Positions 1 to 11,675 of a stretch of 64,000 nt of DNA are shown piece by piece; within the stretch, counting starts at the first letter, position 1; each line of letters begins with the position of its first letter. A program made the position numbers and the translations under genes. This stretch comes from Closterium sp. NIES-65. Lineage: Eukaryota > Streptophyta > Zygnematophyceae > Desmidiales > Closteriaceae. The notes beneath the pieces were generated by a model. The model was given only the letters and a program-made list of their open reading frames with translations. It did no database searches and had not been told where the DNA came from. The DNA is taken from assembly GCA_948144175.1 (NCBI GenBank), contig CANXME010002459.1, positions 1 to 64,000 of the forward strand, read 5' to 3'.

Positions 1-2673
1 TGCCTCCTGCACCTTCTCTTTATCACCACCCTCTGCAGCTGCCTCCTCTCCCTCCTCCCACACACTAGGAGTCAGGTCCAGCTGCATGGTGATCTGCTCC
101 ATCTGCTGGGACACCCTGGCCTCCGGCTGTTTCTCCCAGCTCCCATACATCATGCCCTCAACAAACTTCACATCCCTGCTGTCAAACAACACACCCTTGG
201 AAGGCTCCCACAGCAGCCATCCCTTGCTCTCAGCAGCCAGCCCCAAATGCACACACCAGATTGCACTCGCCCCCAACTTACTGCGGTAGGTCTTGGGGAC
301 GTGGGCGACTGCCATGCAACCGAACACCCTCAGCATGTCCACCGGCGGCTTCCTCCCAAACCACCTCTCCAACGGCACCCACGAGTCATCCCCAACCTTT
401 GTGAGTACCCTGTTTCTAGCGACGGTAGCGTGCCGAACAGCATGGGGCCACATCAAGTTGCCCAGCCCAGATTCTATGAGCAGCGCCCTAGCTGTCTCCA
501 GAATTGTCCGGTTCGCCCGTTCTGCTACACCGTTGGACTGTGGGGTGTAAGCCGTGGTCAGCTTCGTCTGGATGCCCTGCTTCTTGAGCCAGGCCGTCAT
601 CTCAGCTCCAAGGAACTCACCACCTCGATCTGTCCTAATCCGCTTCACCACACACTCCGCTTGCTTCTCCACGAACGGCAGCCAATCGTCCCGACTCGTG
701 GAGGCGGCGTGATCTTTCTGCTTCAGCGGATACGCCCACATTAGCCTGCTCCAGTCGTCCACTATGGTTAGGAAGTACCGCTCCCCCTTGTGCCCTTGCA
801 CCGGCAGCGGCCCCACCAAGTCCATGTGGACCAGCTCCAACGGCTTTTTGCTCCTGCCAGCCACACTATGGAAGGGGAAACGGGTGAACTTTGAAAGGAG
901 GCAAATTTCACAGTTATCATCGGGTGGTTGTCCGTTCAGCTTCAAGCCCTTAACGGCTCCATCCTTCTCCAGCTGATTTAGCAAAGGCATTGCCACATGC
1001 CCTAAACGTCGGTGTGCAGTTGCCCAATTTTTCTCCCCAGATCTGGCCGACACTTTCACACCAACCCCTCCAACGGCGTTGCACTCCCCCTGGGATGCAG
1101 ACCCCTCTCCAGCCTGCCCCCCACCGTGCCACGCCAGCGCCGGCAGCTGCCACATAGATCTGTACACGTTCTTGCTCTCGTGCAGATCCCAAAGCACCCG
1201 ATTGCCCAGCTTCCCCTTATAAGTGCGAGCCCCATCCGTGCTAGTGCTCACCCCAGACTTGCCAAGCTTACGGAGGAAGATGAGGTTGGCCTTGAGTTCA
1301 GGAACAAGAAGAACGTCGTGCAGCACCACCGGCTTGCCATCCGCTCCCTTAAACGCAGCTCGTCCCGCACCAGCCACCTTCAGCGCGTGTCCAGAGGCGG
1401 AGCACACCTCGTTGATCGGAGCAGCTCGTACGTCGTCCAGCAGGTCCTTGCGTGGCGTCATTGTCCAAGCAGCGCCCGTGTCCAACACCCAATAATCCAG
1501 GGGGTGCAGCTCTGCTCCAGCCTTACCAGATGCGTCTCCTTGCTCCCCCTTGTCTCCCATATGGAAGAATTGGCCCGCGGTGCGCTCCTTCTTCTTTTCC
1601 GCACCGCCGTTGCCCTTCAGGTTGTTGTCGGACGAATCAGCGACCATGTTGGCGCCGTTTTTCTGGTTCCTCCGCGCGCCGCCATCCTGGTGACGATTCT
1701 GGGGGGTCCATCCATCGGGTTTCTTATAGCACAAAAACCAGGGGTGCCCTTCCTTCTCACAATACCAGCAACTCCCTTTCATTTTGCCACCAGCACCCGA
1801 CTTGCCCCCACGTCCAGATTTCGCACCGCGACCCCAACCGGTACCTCCTTGTTGGTCGTTGGAGTCGTCGTCTTTCTTTGCACCGCGTCCAGCACCACCG
1901 AAGCCACGTCCTTTGCCACGTCGGCTCCCTTGCATCCCGTAGCCGCTGCTGCCGTCGTCTCCACCCCTCAGTTGGCGGCGACGGAAGTCCTCCTCCAGAA
2001 TCTTCGTCCGCACCCACTCGAGCGTCCACGAGCTCTGGTTCTGCGGCAGGCTCAATCCGCTCGTGAATTGAAGCCACGATTCCGGCAGCAGCGAGAGCAT
2101 CTTCAGGCACTTGGTCTGCTCCGGGTAGGTGATTCCCGCGGTCGCCAACTTCGCGTAGAGATCACGCATCTTGTCCAGGATAGGTTGCACCGGCTCTCCC
2201 TCGCTTAGGCGCAACGCGGACAGCTCCCTCTCCATCATGAGCGTCGCAGCGACGGAGGTAGGGGCGTGCAGCTCCTTCAACACCGTCCACGCCTTCGGAC
2301 CGCAGTCAACCTCCGGCAGCAGGTGCATGACATGGTGACGCTGGTTCAGCTCCAAACTCTGCGACATCAAGTAGTAGCCAGCCGAGGCGCGCTCGTCCCA
2401 ATCTTCCTGAAGGGCGGGGTCACTCGGTCTAGGCTCCTCCCCAATCATTAGTTTCAGCAAACCGATCTGACGGAAATAAAGTTGCATTTTCCAGGCCCAA
2501 TCATCATAGCCCTCACCATTGAACTTCTCGACGGTGAAGTTTTTCAGCACCTCCTTGATCAGCGAGCCATGGCTTGTTCGCGCTCCCCTTGGCGCTGAAA
2601 CACCAGAATCATGGCTGCCGCTACGATCTTGGGCTGAAGATTCACCAGCTACCGCCGAGGTGTTGCCCGCCAT
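1..2673 (-). CDS. Copia-A gag-pol polyprotein, partial, open to the window edge
   Basis: Read in the frame of the start at 2671-2673, I find no stop down to position 1, giving 891 open codons. The start matches that of the whole copy E7, some 45 bases inside the LTR. In order the product holds a copia Gag, a CX2CX4HX4C zinc knuckle, a protease with a DTGA active site, the HHCC zinc-binding pre-integrase domain, the integrase core, and the start of the acidic Gly/Glu-rich linker before RT. It would form virus-like particles and mature the polyprotein. Long frames on the opposite strand here (for example 1012-2208) are compositional shadows. Confidence 0.85.
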   Translation of the reverse strand, partial: MAGNTSAVAGESSAQDRSGSHDSGVSAPRGARTSHGSLIKEVLKNFTVEKFNGEGYDDWAWKMQLYFRQIGLLKLMIGEEPRPSDPALQEDWDERASAGYYLMSQSLELNQRHHVMHLLPEVDCGPKAWTVLKELHAPTSVAATLMMERELSALRLSEGEPVQPILDKMRDLYAKLATAGITYPEQTKCLKMLSLLPESWLQFTSGLSLPQNQSSWTLEWVRTKILEEDFRRRQLRGGDDGSSGYGMQGSRRGKGRGFGGAGRGAKKDDDSNDQQGGTGWGRGAKSGRGGKSGAGGKMKGSCWYCEKEGHPWFLCYKKPDGWTPQNRHQDGGARRNQKNGANMVADSSDNNLKGNGGAEKKKERTAGQFFHMGDKGEQGDASGKAGAELHPLDYWVLDTGAAWTMTPRKDLLDDVRAAPINEVCSASGHALKVAGAGRAAFKGADGKPVVLHDVLLVPELKANLIFLRKLGKSGVSTSTDGARTYKGKLGNRVLWDLHESKNVYRSMWQLPALAWHGGGQAGEGSASQGECNAVGGVGVKVSARSGEKNWATAHRRLGHVAMPLLNQLEKDGAVKGLKLNGQPPDDNCEICLLSKFTRFPFHSVAGRSKKPLELVHMDLVGPLPVQGHKGERYFLTIVDDWSRLMWAYPLKQKDHAASTSRDDWLPFVEKQAECVVKRIRTDRGGEFLGAEMTAWLKKQGIQTKLTTAYTPQSNGVAERANRTILETARALLIESGLGNLMWPHAVRHATVARNRVLTKVGDDSWVPLERWFGRKPPVDMLRVFGCMAVAHVPKTYRSKLGASAIWCVHLGLAAESKGWLLWEPSKGVLFDSRDVKFVEGMMYGSWEKQPEARVSQQMEQITMQLDLTPSVWEEGEEAAAEGGDKEKVQEA

Positions 2674-2719
2674 AGCTACCTATAACGAGGATCACTATAA
2701 CGCAGCTCTGATACCAGCT

Positions 2720-3813
2720 TGTTGGTGTAAGGGCCTAATAAACTCAAGCTGTTAAGACTTTATCAAACTTAAAACCTCTCCTCGGGGTCACCTCCAAGGG
2801 TCCTTGGGTGCCTGGTACAAGACCAGCCCCTATCCTCGGGTCCGAGTTTGTAGAGAGAGGGATCAAGAGGGACTTAGTCAAAACAGCAAGAGTACCTTGA
2901 ACGTCGCGCAGCGTATCGTGCAGACCGTCAATCGGATTAAGCTGAGAATTTTCTATATCGAAGCTCACTCCAACAGCTTTAAAATAAGCCAAGTTGCCTC
3001 GCGAAAAGTTCTGCCATTACGGAGTTATGGCTCGGACAGCGTTAGCCTAGCGTTGGAGTGCTAGCGTACTAGCGTTGACTCGGGTAGCATTCCGCCGTCG
3101 CACCGCGTAGAAAGGAAATTCCAGCAAGGAATGAATTCGCTTGAATCAATTTTTACTATATTCAGGTACAAACAGAGAAGGAATAAATAGCTATAGCTAG
3201 CAAGGACCTTGGGAATCAACCTGGGAACAACCAGGGATGATCCCAAATAATTCCAAGCAACAGAACCAACCTGGCTGGACAAAATAGCAGATTATAGGTT
3301 GGTGAACAACCTCTGGTTCTGTTTTTCCAACCTGGGAAAACAACAACCAGGTTCAGGTCCTAAAAACAGAACCTATTTTGTCTTTGCCCAACCAGCCAAG
3401 TGCTGGTTCCGCTGGATTCCCCTGGCCCTGTAGCATGCAGATACAGACAAACAACATCCAACCTTCACCTAAATTGTACCCCTATAGTGCCTGCCCTGCT
3501 ACACTATAATCAACCAAACAAAACAGTACAATTTTGAGTTGGATAGAACTGAATCTGCGCAATCAAGTAAGCCGAACCGCAAAGCTTCCATCTTGGGTTC
3601 CTTTGCGAGCTCGTCCTTTCTGCTTGTACTGTTCATAGCGCGTACAATGTTATGCCGAAGTGCACATTGTGCGAGTACCTGCAAATGCTTCAAGCGAAAA
3701 TTGCGAAAGCAAACAAACACACGAACATACCATTCACACGCAAATGCATTCGCACACGCATACTCGTACAAACAGACGGCAGGATGTCGTGCAATGTGAA
3801 TTTGCACCCAACA
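2720..3813 (-). repeat. 5' LTR of E1 (Copia-A, subfamily A1)
   Basis: 1094 bp with TGTTGG...CCAACA termini on the element strand. It aligns over its whole length with the LTRs of E7. Next to it lies the reverse complement of the TGGTATCAGAGC primer site (about 2704-2716). It carries the A1 version of the diagnostic segment (element strand GGCTTACTTGATTGCGCAG). Confidence 0.92.
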
Positions 3814-4820
3814 GGTTGGGGATGACTCGTGGGTGCCGTTGGAGAGGTGGCTTGGGAGGAAGCCGCCGGTGGACATGCTGAGGGTGTTCGGTTGCATGGC
3901 AGTCGCCCACGTCCCCAAGACCTACCGCAGTAAGTTGGGGGCGAGTGCAATCTGGTGTGTGCATTTGGGGCTGGCTGCTGAGAGCAAGGGATGGCTGCTG
4001 TGGGAGCCTTCCAAGGGTGTGTTGTTTGACAGCAGGGATGTGAAGTTTGTTGAGGGCATGATCTATGGGAGCTGGGAGAAACAGCCGGAGCCCAGGGTGT
4101 CCCAGCAGATGGAGCAGATCACCATGCAGCTGGACCTGACTCCTAGTGTGTGGGCAGAGGGAGAAGAGGCAGCTGCAAAGGGTGGTGATGGAAAGAAAGT
4201 ACAGGAGGCACCTGCTGGTGGAGAAAATGATGTGGAGACTAGCACTAGTGGAGCTGCTGGATCCGAGGGAGGAGAGCAGCAGCACGGAAAAACTAAGAAG
4301 CCGAAGGGTGTTGTTATGAAGGGATGGGAGACACCCGTCTCCAGGCCAGGACGTACCCGTATGGCTACTAAGAAGCTGACCGCAGGAGCTGATGAAGCGG
4401 AGCAGCAGCTTGGGACTGAGGAGGCATTGCTGATTCTACCGCATGGCTATGACCCGGATGAGGAGGATGAACCTGCCTACTGTTTTCTTGCCCCTGCACC
4501 AGAGAAACCAGCTAGCATGGAGGAGGCATTAGCTGGACCAGATAGGGACAAATGGCTAGCTTCTATGGATGCTGAGTACCAGAGCCTGCTCGAGAATGGG
4601 ACTTGGGAACTAGTGGTGCTGCCTGAGGGGAAGAAAGCCGTACAGTGCAAATGCAGCCGTTAGTGGGAAGTTCATTATCCAGATGGACATATCAACGGCA
4701 TTTCTCAACGGGATTTTAGAGGAGAAGGTGTTCATGACGCAGCCCCCTGGGTATGAGGATGGTACGGGCAGGGTGTGCAAGCTGAAAAAGTCCATCTACG
4801 GCTTGAAGCAGGCGCCACGC
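3814..4820 (+). mobile_element. Copia-A fragment E2 (integrase end, linker, RT start)
   Basis: Plus-strand Copia-A internal sequence: the C-terminal part of integrase, the Glu/Gly/Ser-rich linker and the first part of RT (FLNGILEE and YGLKQAPR region). It is bounded by the LTR of E1 on the left and an LTR of E3 on the right, with no LTR of its own in the window. It is a broken fossil with at least one internal break besides the two truncating junctions. Confidence 0.88.
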
Positions 4821-5666
4821 TGTTGGGTGCAAATCCACATTGCACGACATCCTGCCGTCTGTTTGTACGAGTATGCGTGTGGGAATGCATTTGCGTGTGA
4901 ATGGTATGCTCGTGTGTTTGTTTGCTTTCGCAATTTTCGCTTGAAGCATTTGCAGGTACTCGCACAATGTGCGCTTCGGCATAACATTGTACGCGCTATG
5001 AACAGTACAAGCAGAAATGACGAGCTCGCGAAGGAACATTTGTTGTTCTCCCAGGTTGGAAAAACAGAACCAGAGGTTGTTCACCAACCTACCACCTGCT
5101 ATTTTGTCCAGCCAGGTTGGTTCTGTTGCTTGGAATTATTTGGGATCATCCCTGGTTGTTCCCAGGTTGATTCCCAAGGTCCTTGCTAGCTAGAGCTATT
5201 TATTCATTCTCTGTTTGTACCTGAATATAGTGAAATTGATTCAAGCGAATTCCTTCCTTGCTGGAATTTCCTTTCTACGCGGTGCGACGGCGGAGTGCTA
5301 CCCGAGTCAAACGCAAGTACGCTAGCACTCGAACGCTAGGCAAACGCTGTCCGAGCCATAACTTCGTAATGGCAGAACTTTTCGCGAGGCAATTTGGTAC
5401 ATTTTAAAGCTCTTGGAGCGAGCTTCGATATAGTAAATTCTCAGCTTAATCCGATCAACGGTCTGCACAATACGCTGCGCGACGTTCAAGGTACTCTTGC
5501 TGTTTTGACTAAGTCCCTCTTGATCCCTCTCTCTACAAACTCGGACCCGAGGATAGGGGCTGGTCTTGTACCAGGCACCCAAGGACCCTTGGAGGTGACC
5601 CCGAGGAGAGGTTTTAAGTTTGATAAAGTCTTAATAGCTTGAGTTTTTTAGGCCCTTACACCAACA
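4821..5666 (+). repeat. 5' LTR of E3 (A1, incomplete)
   Basis: About 846 bp compared with the usual 1093. Both termini (TGTTGG and CCAACA) are present. The left part carries A1 diagnostic bases (GAATGGTATG; CAATGTGCGCTTCGGCATAAC split by small changes). Confidence 0.9.
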
Positions 5667-5669
5667 AGC

Positions 5670-5681
5670 TGGTATCAGAGC
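5670..5681 (+). other. Primer binding site of E3
   Basis: TGGTATCAGAGC, three bases after the LTR end, complementary to the 3' end of initiator tRNA-Met. This is the usual primer for minus-strand synthesis in plant copia elements. Confidence 0.9.
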
Positions 5682-8600
5682 TGCGTTATAGTGACCTCGT
5701 TATAGGTAGCTATGGCGGGGAACACCTCGGCGGTAGCTGGTGAATCTTCAGCCCAAGATCGTAGCGGCAGCCATGATTCTGGTGTTTCTGCGCCAAGGGG
5801 AGCGCGAACAAGCCAGGGCTCGCTGATCAAGGAGGTGCTGAAAAACTTCACCGTCGTGAATTTCAATGGTGAGGGCTATGATGATTGGGCCTGGAAAATG
5901 CAATTTTATTTCCGTCAGATCGGTTTGCTGAAACTAATGATTGGGGAGGAGCCTAGACCGAGTGACCCTGCCCTTCAGGAAGATTGGGACGAGCGCGCCT
6001 CGGCTGGCTACTACTTGATGTCGCAGAGTTTGGAGCTGAACCAGCGTCACCATGTCATGCACCTGCTGCCGGAGGTCGAGTGCGGTCCGAAGGCGTGGAC
6101 CGTGTTGAAGGAGCTGCACGCCCCGACCTCCGTTGTTGCAACATTGATGCTGGAGAGGGAGCTGTCCGCGTTGCGCCTAAGCGAGGGAGAGCTGGTGCAA
6201 CCTATCCTGGACAAGATGCGTGATCTCTACGCGAAGTTGGCGACCGCGGGAATCACCTACCCGAAGCAGACCAAGTGCCTGAAGATGCTCTCACTGCTGC
6301 CGGAATCGTGGCTTCAATTCACGAGCGGATTGAGCCTGCCGCAGAACCAGAGCTCGTGGACACTCGAGTAGGTGCGGACAAAGATTCTAGAGGAGGACTT
6401 CCGTCGCCGCCAACAGAGGGGTGGAGACGCCAACAGCAGCGGCTATGGGATGCAAGGAAGCAAACGTGGCAGAGGTTGTGGCTTCGGTGGTGCTGGACGC
6501 GGTGCAAAGAAGGACGACGACTCCAACGACCAACAAGGAGGTACCGGTTGGGGTCGCGGTGCGAAATCTGGACGTGGGGGCAAGTCGGGTGCTGGTGGCA
6601 AAATCAAAAGGGAGTTGCTGGTATTGTGAGAAGGAGGGGCACCCCTGGTTTTTGTGCTATAAGAAACCTGATGGATGGACCCCCCAGAATCGTCACCAGG
6701 ATGGCAGCGCGCGGAGGAACCAGAAAAACGGCGCGAACAGGATCGCTGATTCGTCCGACAACAACCCGAAGGGCAACGGCGGTGCAGAGAAGAAGAAGGA
6801 GCGCACCGCGGGCCAATTTTTCCATATGGGAGACAAGAGGGAGCAAGGAGACGCATCTGCTAAGGTTGGAGCACAGCTGCACCCCGTGGACTATTGGGTG
6901 TTGGACACGGGCGCTGCTTGGACGATGACGCCGCGAAAAGACCTGCTGGACCACGTACAAGCTGCACTGATCAACGAGGTGTGCTCTGCCTCTGGACACG
7001 CGCTGAAGGTGGCTGGTGCGGGACGAGCTGCGTTTAAGGGAGCGGATGGCAAGCCGGTGGTGCTGCACGACGTTCTCCTTGTTCCTGAACTCAAGGCCAA
7101 CCTCATCTCCCTCCGTAAGCTTGGCAAGGCTGGGGTGAGCACTAGCACGGATGGGGCACGCACTTACAAAGGGCAGCTGGGCAATCGGGTGCTTTGGGAT
7201 CTGTACGAAAGTACGGACGTGTACAGATCCATGTGGCAGCTGCCGGCATTGGCGTGGCATGGTGGGGGGCAGGCTGGAGAGGGGTCTGCATCCCAGGGGG
7301 AGTGCAATGCCGTTGGAGGGGTTGGTGTGAAAGTGTCGGCCAGATCTGGGGAGACGGATTGGGCAACTGCACACCGACGCTTGGGGCATGTGGCAATGCC
7401 CTTGTTGAAGCAGTTGGAGAAAGATCGAGCCGTTAAGGGTCTGAAGCTGAACGGACAGCCACCTGATGAGAATTGTGAAAACTGTTTGCTCTCAAAGTTT
7501 ACCCGTTTCCCCTTCCATAGTGTGGCTGGCAGGAGCAAGAAGCCGTTGGCGCTGGTCCATATGGACTTGGTTTGGCCGCTGCCGGTTCAGGGACACAAGA
7601 GGGAGCGGTACTTTCTGACCATAGTGGATGATTGGAGCAGGCTTATGTGGGCATATCCGCTGAAGCAGAAGGACCATGCCGCCTCTACGATACGGGAAGA
7701 TTGGCTGCCATTCGTGGAGAAGCAAGCGGAGTGTGTGGTGAAGCGGATTAGGACAGATCGGGGTGGTGAGTTCCTTGGAGCTGAGATGACGGCCTGGCTC
7801 AAGAAGCAGGGCATCCAGAGGGAGCTGACCACGGCTTACACCCCACAGTCTAACGGTGTAGCAGAAAGGGCGAACCGGACAATTCTGGAGACAGCTAGGG
7901 CGCTGCCATGCTGTTCGGCACGCTACCGTCGCTAGGAACAGGGTACTCTCCAAGGTTGGGGATGACTTCGTGGGTGCCGTTGGAGAGGTGGCTTGGGAGG
8001 AAGCCGCCGGTGGACATGCTGAGGGTGTTCGGTTGCATGGCAGTCGCCCACGTCCCCAAGACCTACCGCAGTAAGTTGGGGGCGAGTGCAATCTGGTGTG
8101 TGCATTTGGGGCTGGCTGCTGAGAGCAAGGGATGGCTGCTGTGGGAACCTTCCAAGGGTGTGTTGTTTGACAGCAGGGATGTGAAGTTTGTTGAGGGCAT
8201 GATGTATGGGAGCTGGGAGAAACAGCCAGAGGCCAGGGTGTCCCAGCAGATGGAGCAGATCACCATGCAGCTGGACCTGATTCCTAGTGTTTGGAAGAAG
8301 CGACAGGAGGTAGCTGCAGAGGGTGGTGATGGAGAGAAGGTGCAGGAGGCACCTGCTGGTGAAGGTGATGGTGTCGAGACTAGCGGTAGCACTAGTGGAG
8401 CTGCTGGATCCGAGGGAGGAGAGCAGCAGCAGGGAAAAACTAAGAAGCCGAAGGGTGTTGTTATGAAGGGATGGGAGACACCCGTCTCCAGGCCAGGACG
8501 TACCCGTATGGCTACTAAAAAGCTGACTGCAGGAGCTGATGTAGCAGAGCAGCAGCTTGGGACAGGGGAGGCATTGCTGATTCTACCGCATGGCTATGAT

Positions 8601-10301
8601 CTGGATGAGGAGGATGAACCTGCCTACTGTTTTCTTGCCCCTGCACCAGAGGAACCAGCTAGCATGGAGGAGGCATTAGCTGGATGAGATAGGGAGAAGT
8701 GGCTGATTTCCAGAGATGCTGAGTACAAGAGCCTGCTAGAGAATGGGACATGGGAGCTGGTGGTGCTGCCTGAGGGGAAGAAAGCCATACAGTGCAAGTG
8801 GGTGCTAAGGATCAAGACCGATGACAAGGGACAGGTCACCATCTACAAGAGTAGGCTGGTGGCTAAGAGGTTTATGCAAAAGGAGAAGCGGGACTTCAAT
8901 GAGATCTTTGCTCCCACTGCCAAACCCCCTACCCTCCGTGTCTTATTGGCAGATGCAACCGTTAGTGGGAAATTCATCATTCAGATGGATATATCAACGG
9001 CGTTCCTCAATGGGATTTTACAGGAGGAGGTGTTCATGACATAGCCACCTGGGTATGAGGATGGTACGGGCAGGGTGTGCAAGCTGAAAAAGTCCATCTA
9101 CGGCTTGAAGCAGGCGCCACGCTGCTGGTACCAGAAGTTGGCAGCTGTTTTAGAGGAGATGGGATTCAGGACCAGCAGCTGTGATGAGAGCCTCTTTCTC
9201 AAGGGGGAGGGGGAGAAGCTGGTGCTGTTTCTGGTCTATGTGGACGACATTTTTCTCTTTAGCAGCAGCATGAAGGAGATCCAGAAGGTGCAGCAGCAGC
9301 TGATGGAGAACTTCAAGTGCAAGAACCTTGGGGAGGTAAAGTACTACCTCGGGATGCACGTGGAGAGGGATCTGGATCACAGGTGGTTGAAGCTGCACCA
9401 GGAGAAGTTCATCAAGGAGCTTGGGGAGAAGTACGGGATTGAGAATGAGCGCAAGGTTGCAACTCCCCTGCCAGCAGAATTCAAGCTTGTGAAAGCTGCA
9501 GAGGATGAAGGGGTTGAAGCCGAGGAGCAGCATCAATTTCAGTCCTTGGTGGGCAGCCTCTTGTATGCAGCAGTTCAAACAAGGCCCGACATCTCTTTCT
9601 CAGTCGGGCAGCTGGCTAGGGTGGTGCAGAATCCATCAGAGGAGCAGGTGGATGCAGCTGAGCGTGTGGTAAAGTATCTGAACTCTCACCCAAGCATTGG
9701 AGTTCAATACTCCGCATCTGCACAGGTGAAGCAGAAAGGGGTTGAGATGCTGAAAGAGAAGGGGGAGAGGCTTGGAGAAGGCAAGCTCTTTCTCACTTGC
9801 TTTACCGATGCTACGTCGGCCTCTGAGAAGGAGGATTCCTCATCTCTGGGAGGATACATCTGCGTAGTTGGAGGAGGACCTGTTAGTTGGAGGTCAAAGA
9901 AGCAGACGGAGACAGCACTCTCTTCTGTGGAATCAGAGTACATGGCGATATTCCATGGCATGAAGGAGGTGATTTGGCTGAGGAGGCTGTTAGAGGAGAT
10001 TGGCCAGGAGCAAAAGTTTGCTGCGCCGCTGTTTTGTGATAGCAAGGGAGCTCTTGGGATGGCCAGGAACGCTGTGCTTCATGGGCTGAACAAGCACATG
10101 CGTATCAAGTGGCACTGCTTGCGTAAGGAGGTGAAGAGGGGGACGGTGAATCCGATCTACATCAAGACTCACCAGCAGCCAGCAGACTTCCTCACCAAGA
10201 GGCTTGCGGATGAGCCTCATTGGCGTTGTATGCGGATGAGTGGAATGAGCATGAACTAGTATGGAACGATGGGGATGCAGCCGGCAGGCTGAGGGGAGGT
10301 G

Positions 10302-11366
10302 TGTTGGGTGCAAATTCACATTGCACGACATCCTGCCGTCTGTTTGTATGAGTATGCATTTGCGAATGCATTTGCGTGTGTTTGTTTGCTTTCGCAATTT
10401 TCGCTCGAAGCATTTGCAGGTACTCGCGCATTATGCGCTTCAGCATGACATTGTACGCGCTATGAACAGTACATGCAGAAAGGAGGAGCTCGCAAAGGAA
10501 CCCAAGATGGAAGCTTTGCGGTTCGGTTGAATTGATTGTGCAGATTCAGTTCTATCCAACTCGAAATTGTACTGTTTTGTTTGGTTGACTATAGTGTAGC
10601 AGGGCAGGCACTATAGAGGTGAAGGTTGGATGTTGTTTGTCTGTATCTGCATGCTACAGGGCCAGGGGAAACTATTGGAACCAGCATTTGGCTGATTGGG
10701 CAAAGACAAAACAGGTTCTGTTTTTAGGACCTGAACCTGGTTGTTGTTTTCCCAGGTTGGAAAAACAGAACCAGAGGTTGTTTACCAACCTACCACCTGC
10801 TGTTTTGTCCAGCCAGGTTGGTTCTGTTGCTTGGAATTATTTGGGATCATCCCTGGTTCTTCCCAGGTTGATTCCCAAGGTCCTTGCTAGCTAGAACTAT
10901 TTATTCCTACTCTGTTTGTACCTGGATATAGCGAAATTGATTAAAGCGAATTCCTTCCTTGCTGGAATTTCCTTTCTACGCGGTGCGACGGCGGAATGCT
11001 ACCCGAGTCAACGCTAGTACGCTAGCACTCCAACGCTAGGCAAAGGCTATCCGAGCCATAACTTTGTAATGGCAGAACTTTTCGCGAGGCAACTTGGCTT
11101 AATTTTAAGCTCTTAGAGTGAGCTTCGATATAGGAAATTCTCAGCTTAATCCGATTGACAATCTGCTCGATACGCTGTCCGACGTTCAAGGTACTCTTGC
11201 TGTTTTGACTAAGTCCCTCTTGATCCCTGTCTCTACAAACTCGGACCCGAGGATAGGGGCTGGTCTTGTACCAGGCACCCAAGGACCCTTGGAGGTGACC
11301 CCGAGGAGAGGTTTTAAGTTTGACAAAGTCTTAAAAGCTTGAGTTTATAAGGCCCTTACACCAACA
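10302..11366 (+). repeat. 3' LTR of E3 (A2)
   Basis: 1065 bp from TGTTGG to CCAACA, preceded by a purine-rich tract. It carries A2 diagnostic bases (GGTTGAATTGATTGTGCAG), unlike the LTR at the other end of this element. Confidence 0.92.
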
Positions 11367-11675
11367 CTTTGCTCCCACATCCAAACCCTGTACCCTCCAT
11401 GTCTTGTTGGAAGATCAACCGTTAGTGGGAAATTCATTATTCAGATGTATATATCAACGGCGTTCCTCAATGGGATTTTAGAGGAGGATCTGTATATGAC
11501 GCAGCCGCCTGGGTATGAGGATGGTACAGACAGGGTGTGCAAGCTGAAAACGTCCATCTACGGCTTGAAGCAGGCGCCACGCTACTGGCACCAGAAGTTG
11601 GCAGCAGCAGCATGTGGAGAGGGATCCAGATCACATGTGCTTGAAGCTGCACCAGGAGAAGTTCATCAAGAAACT
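11367..11675 (+). mobile_element. Copia-A fragment E4 (RT piece)
   Basis: About 310 bp of plus-strand RT sequence (FLNGILEE and YGLKQAPR region). It starts at the LTR end of E3 and stops at a minus-strand LTR. It repeats RT sequence that is also present in E2 to the left of E3, so E2 and E4 are not simply two halves of one disrupted copy. Broken fossil. Confidence 0.85.

Larger units (their letters stand above)
1..3813 (-). mobile_element. Copia-A retrotransposon E1 (runs off window start)
   Basis: Ty1/copia-type LTR element read on the minus strand. Seen from right to left: a 5' LTR (2720-3813), the primer site next to it, and gag, protease and integrase sequence reaching position 1. RT, RNase H and the 3' LTR must lie outside the window. 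The right LTR end abuts plus-strand integrase sequence of another copy (E2), so E1 appears to have inserted into E2; the duplication would be the five bases from 3814, with its partner outside the window. The LTR is of subfamily A1. The visible internal part shows no interruption, so E1 may be whole; this cannot be decided from the window. Confidence 0.9.
4821..11366 (+). mobile_element. Copia-A retrotransposon E3, decayed, chimeric ends
   Basis: A plus-strand element with, in order, an incomplete 5' LTR (4821-5666), primer site (5670-5681), gag with zinc knuckle (about 5.7-6.65 kb), protease (about 6.9-7.1 kb), integrase (about 7.35-8.2 kb), linker, RT (about 8.7-9.5 kb), RNase H (about 9.75-10.2 kb), polypurine tract and 3' LTR (10302-11366). 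All domains are recognisable but the coding region is broken about half a dozen times, so it should be inert by itself. The flanking five bases differ (CACGC left, CTTTG right) and the two LTRs belong to different subfamilies (A1 left, A2 right). I infer that the present unit arose by recombination between two insertions. Confidence 0.9.

Noticed and set aside
3539-3799. Short open frames within the LTRs (MDRTESAQSSKP type) as small genes
   Set aside because: They recur only because the LTR recurs; they differ in length between copies and lie in the presumed promoter part.
4821-11366. E3 as a simple insertion into E2, with E4 as the other half of E2
   Set aside because: E2 and E4 overlap in RT sequence and the five-base flanks differ.
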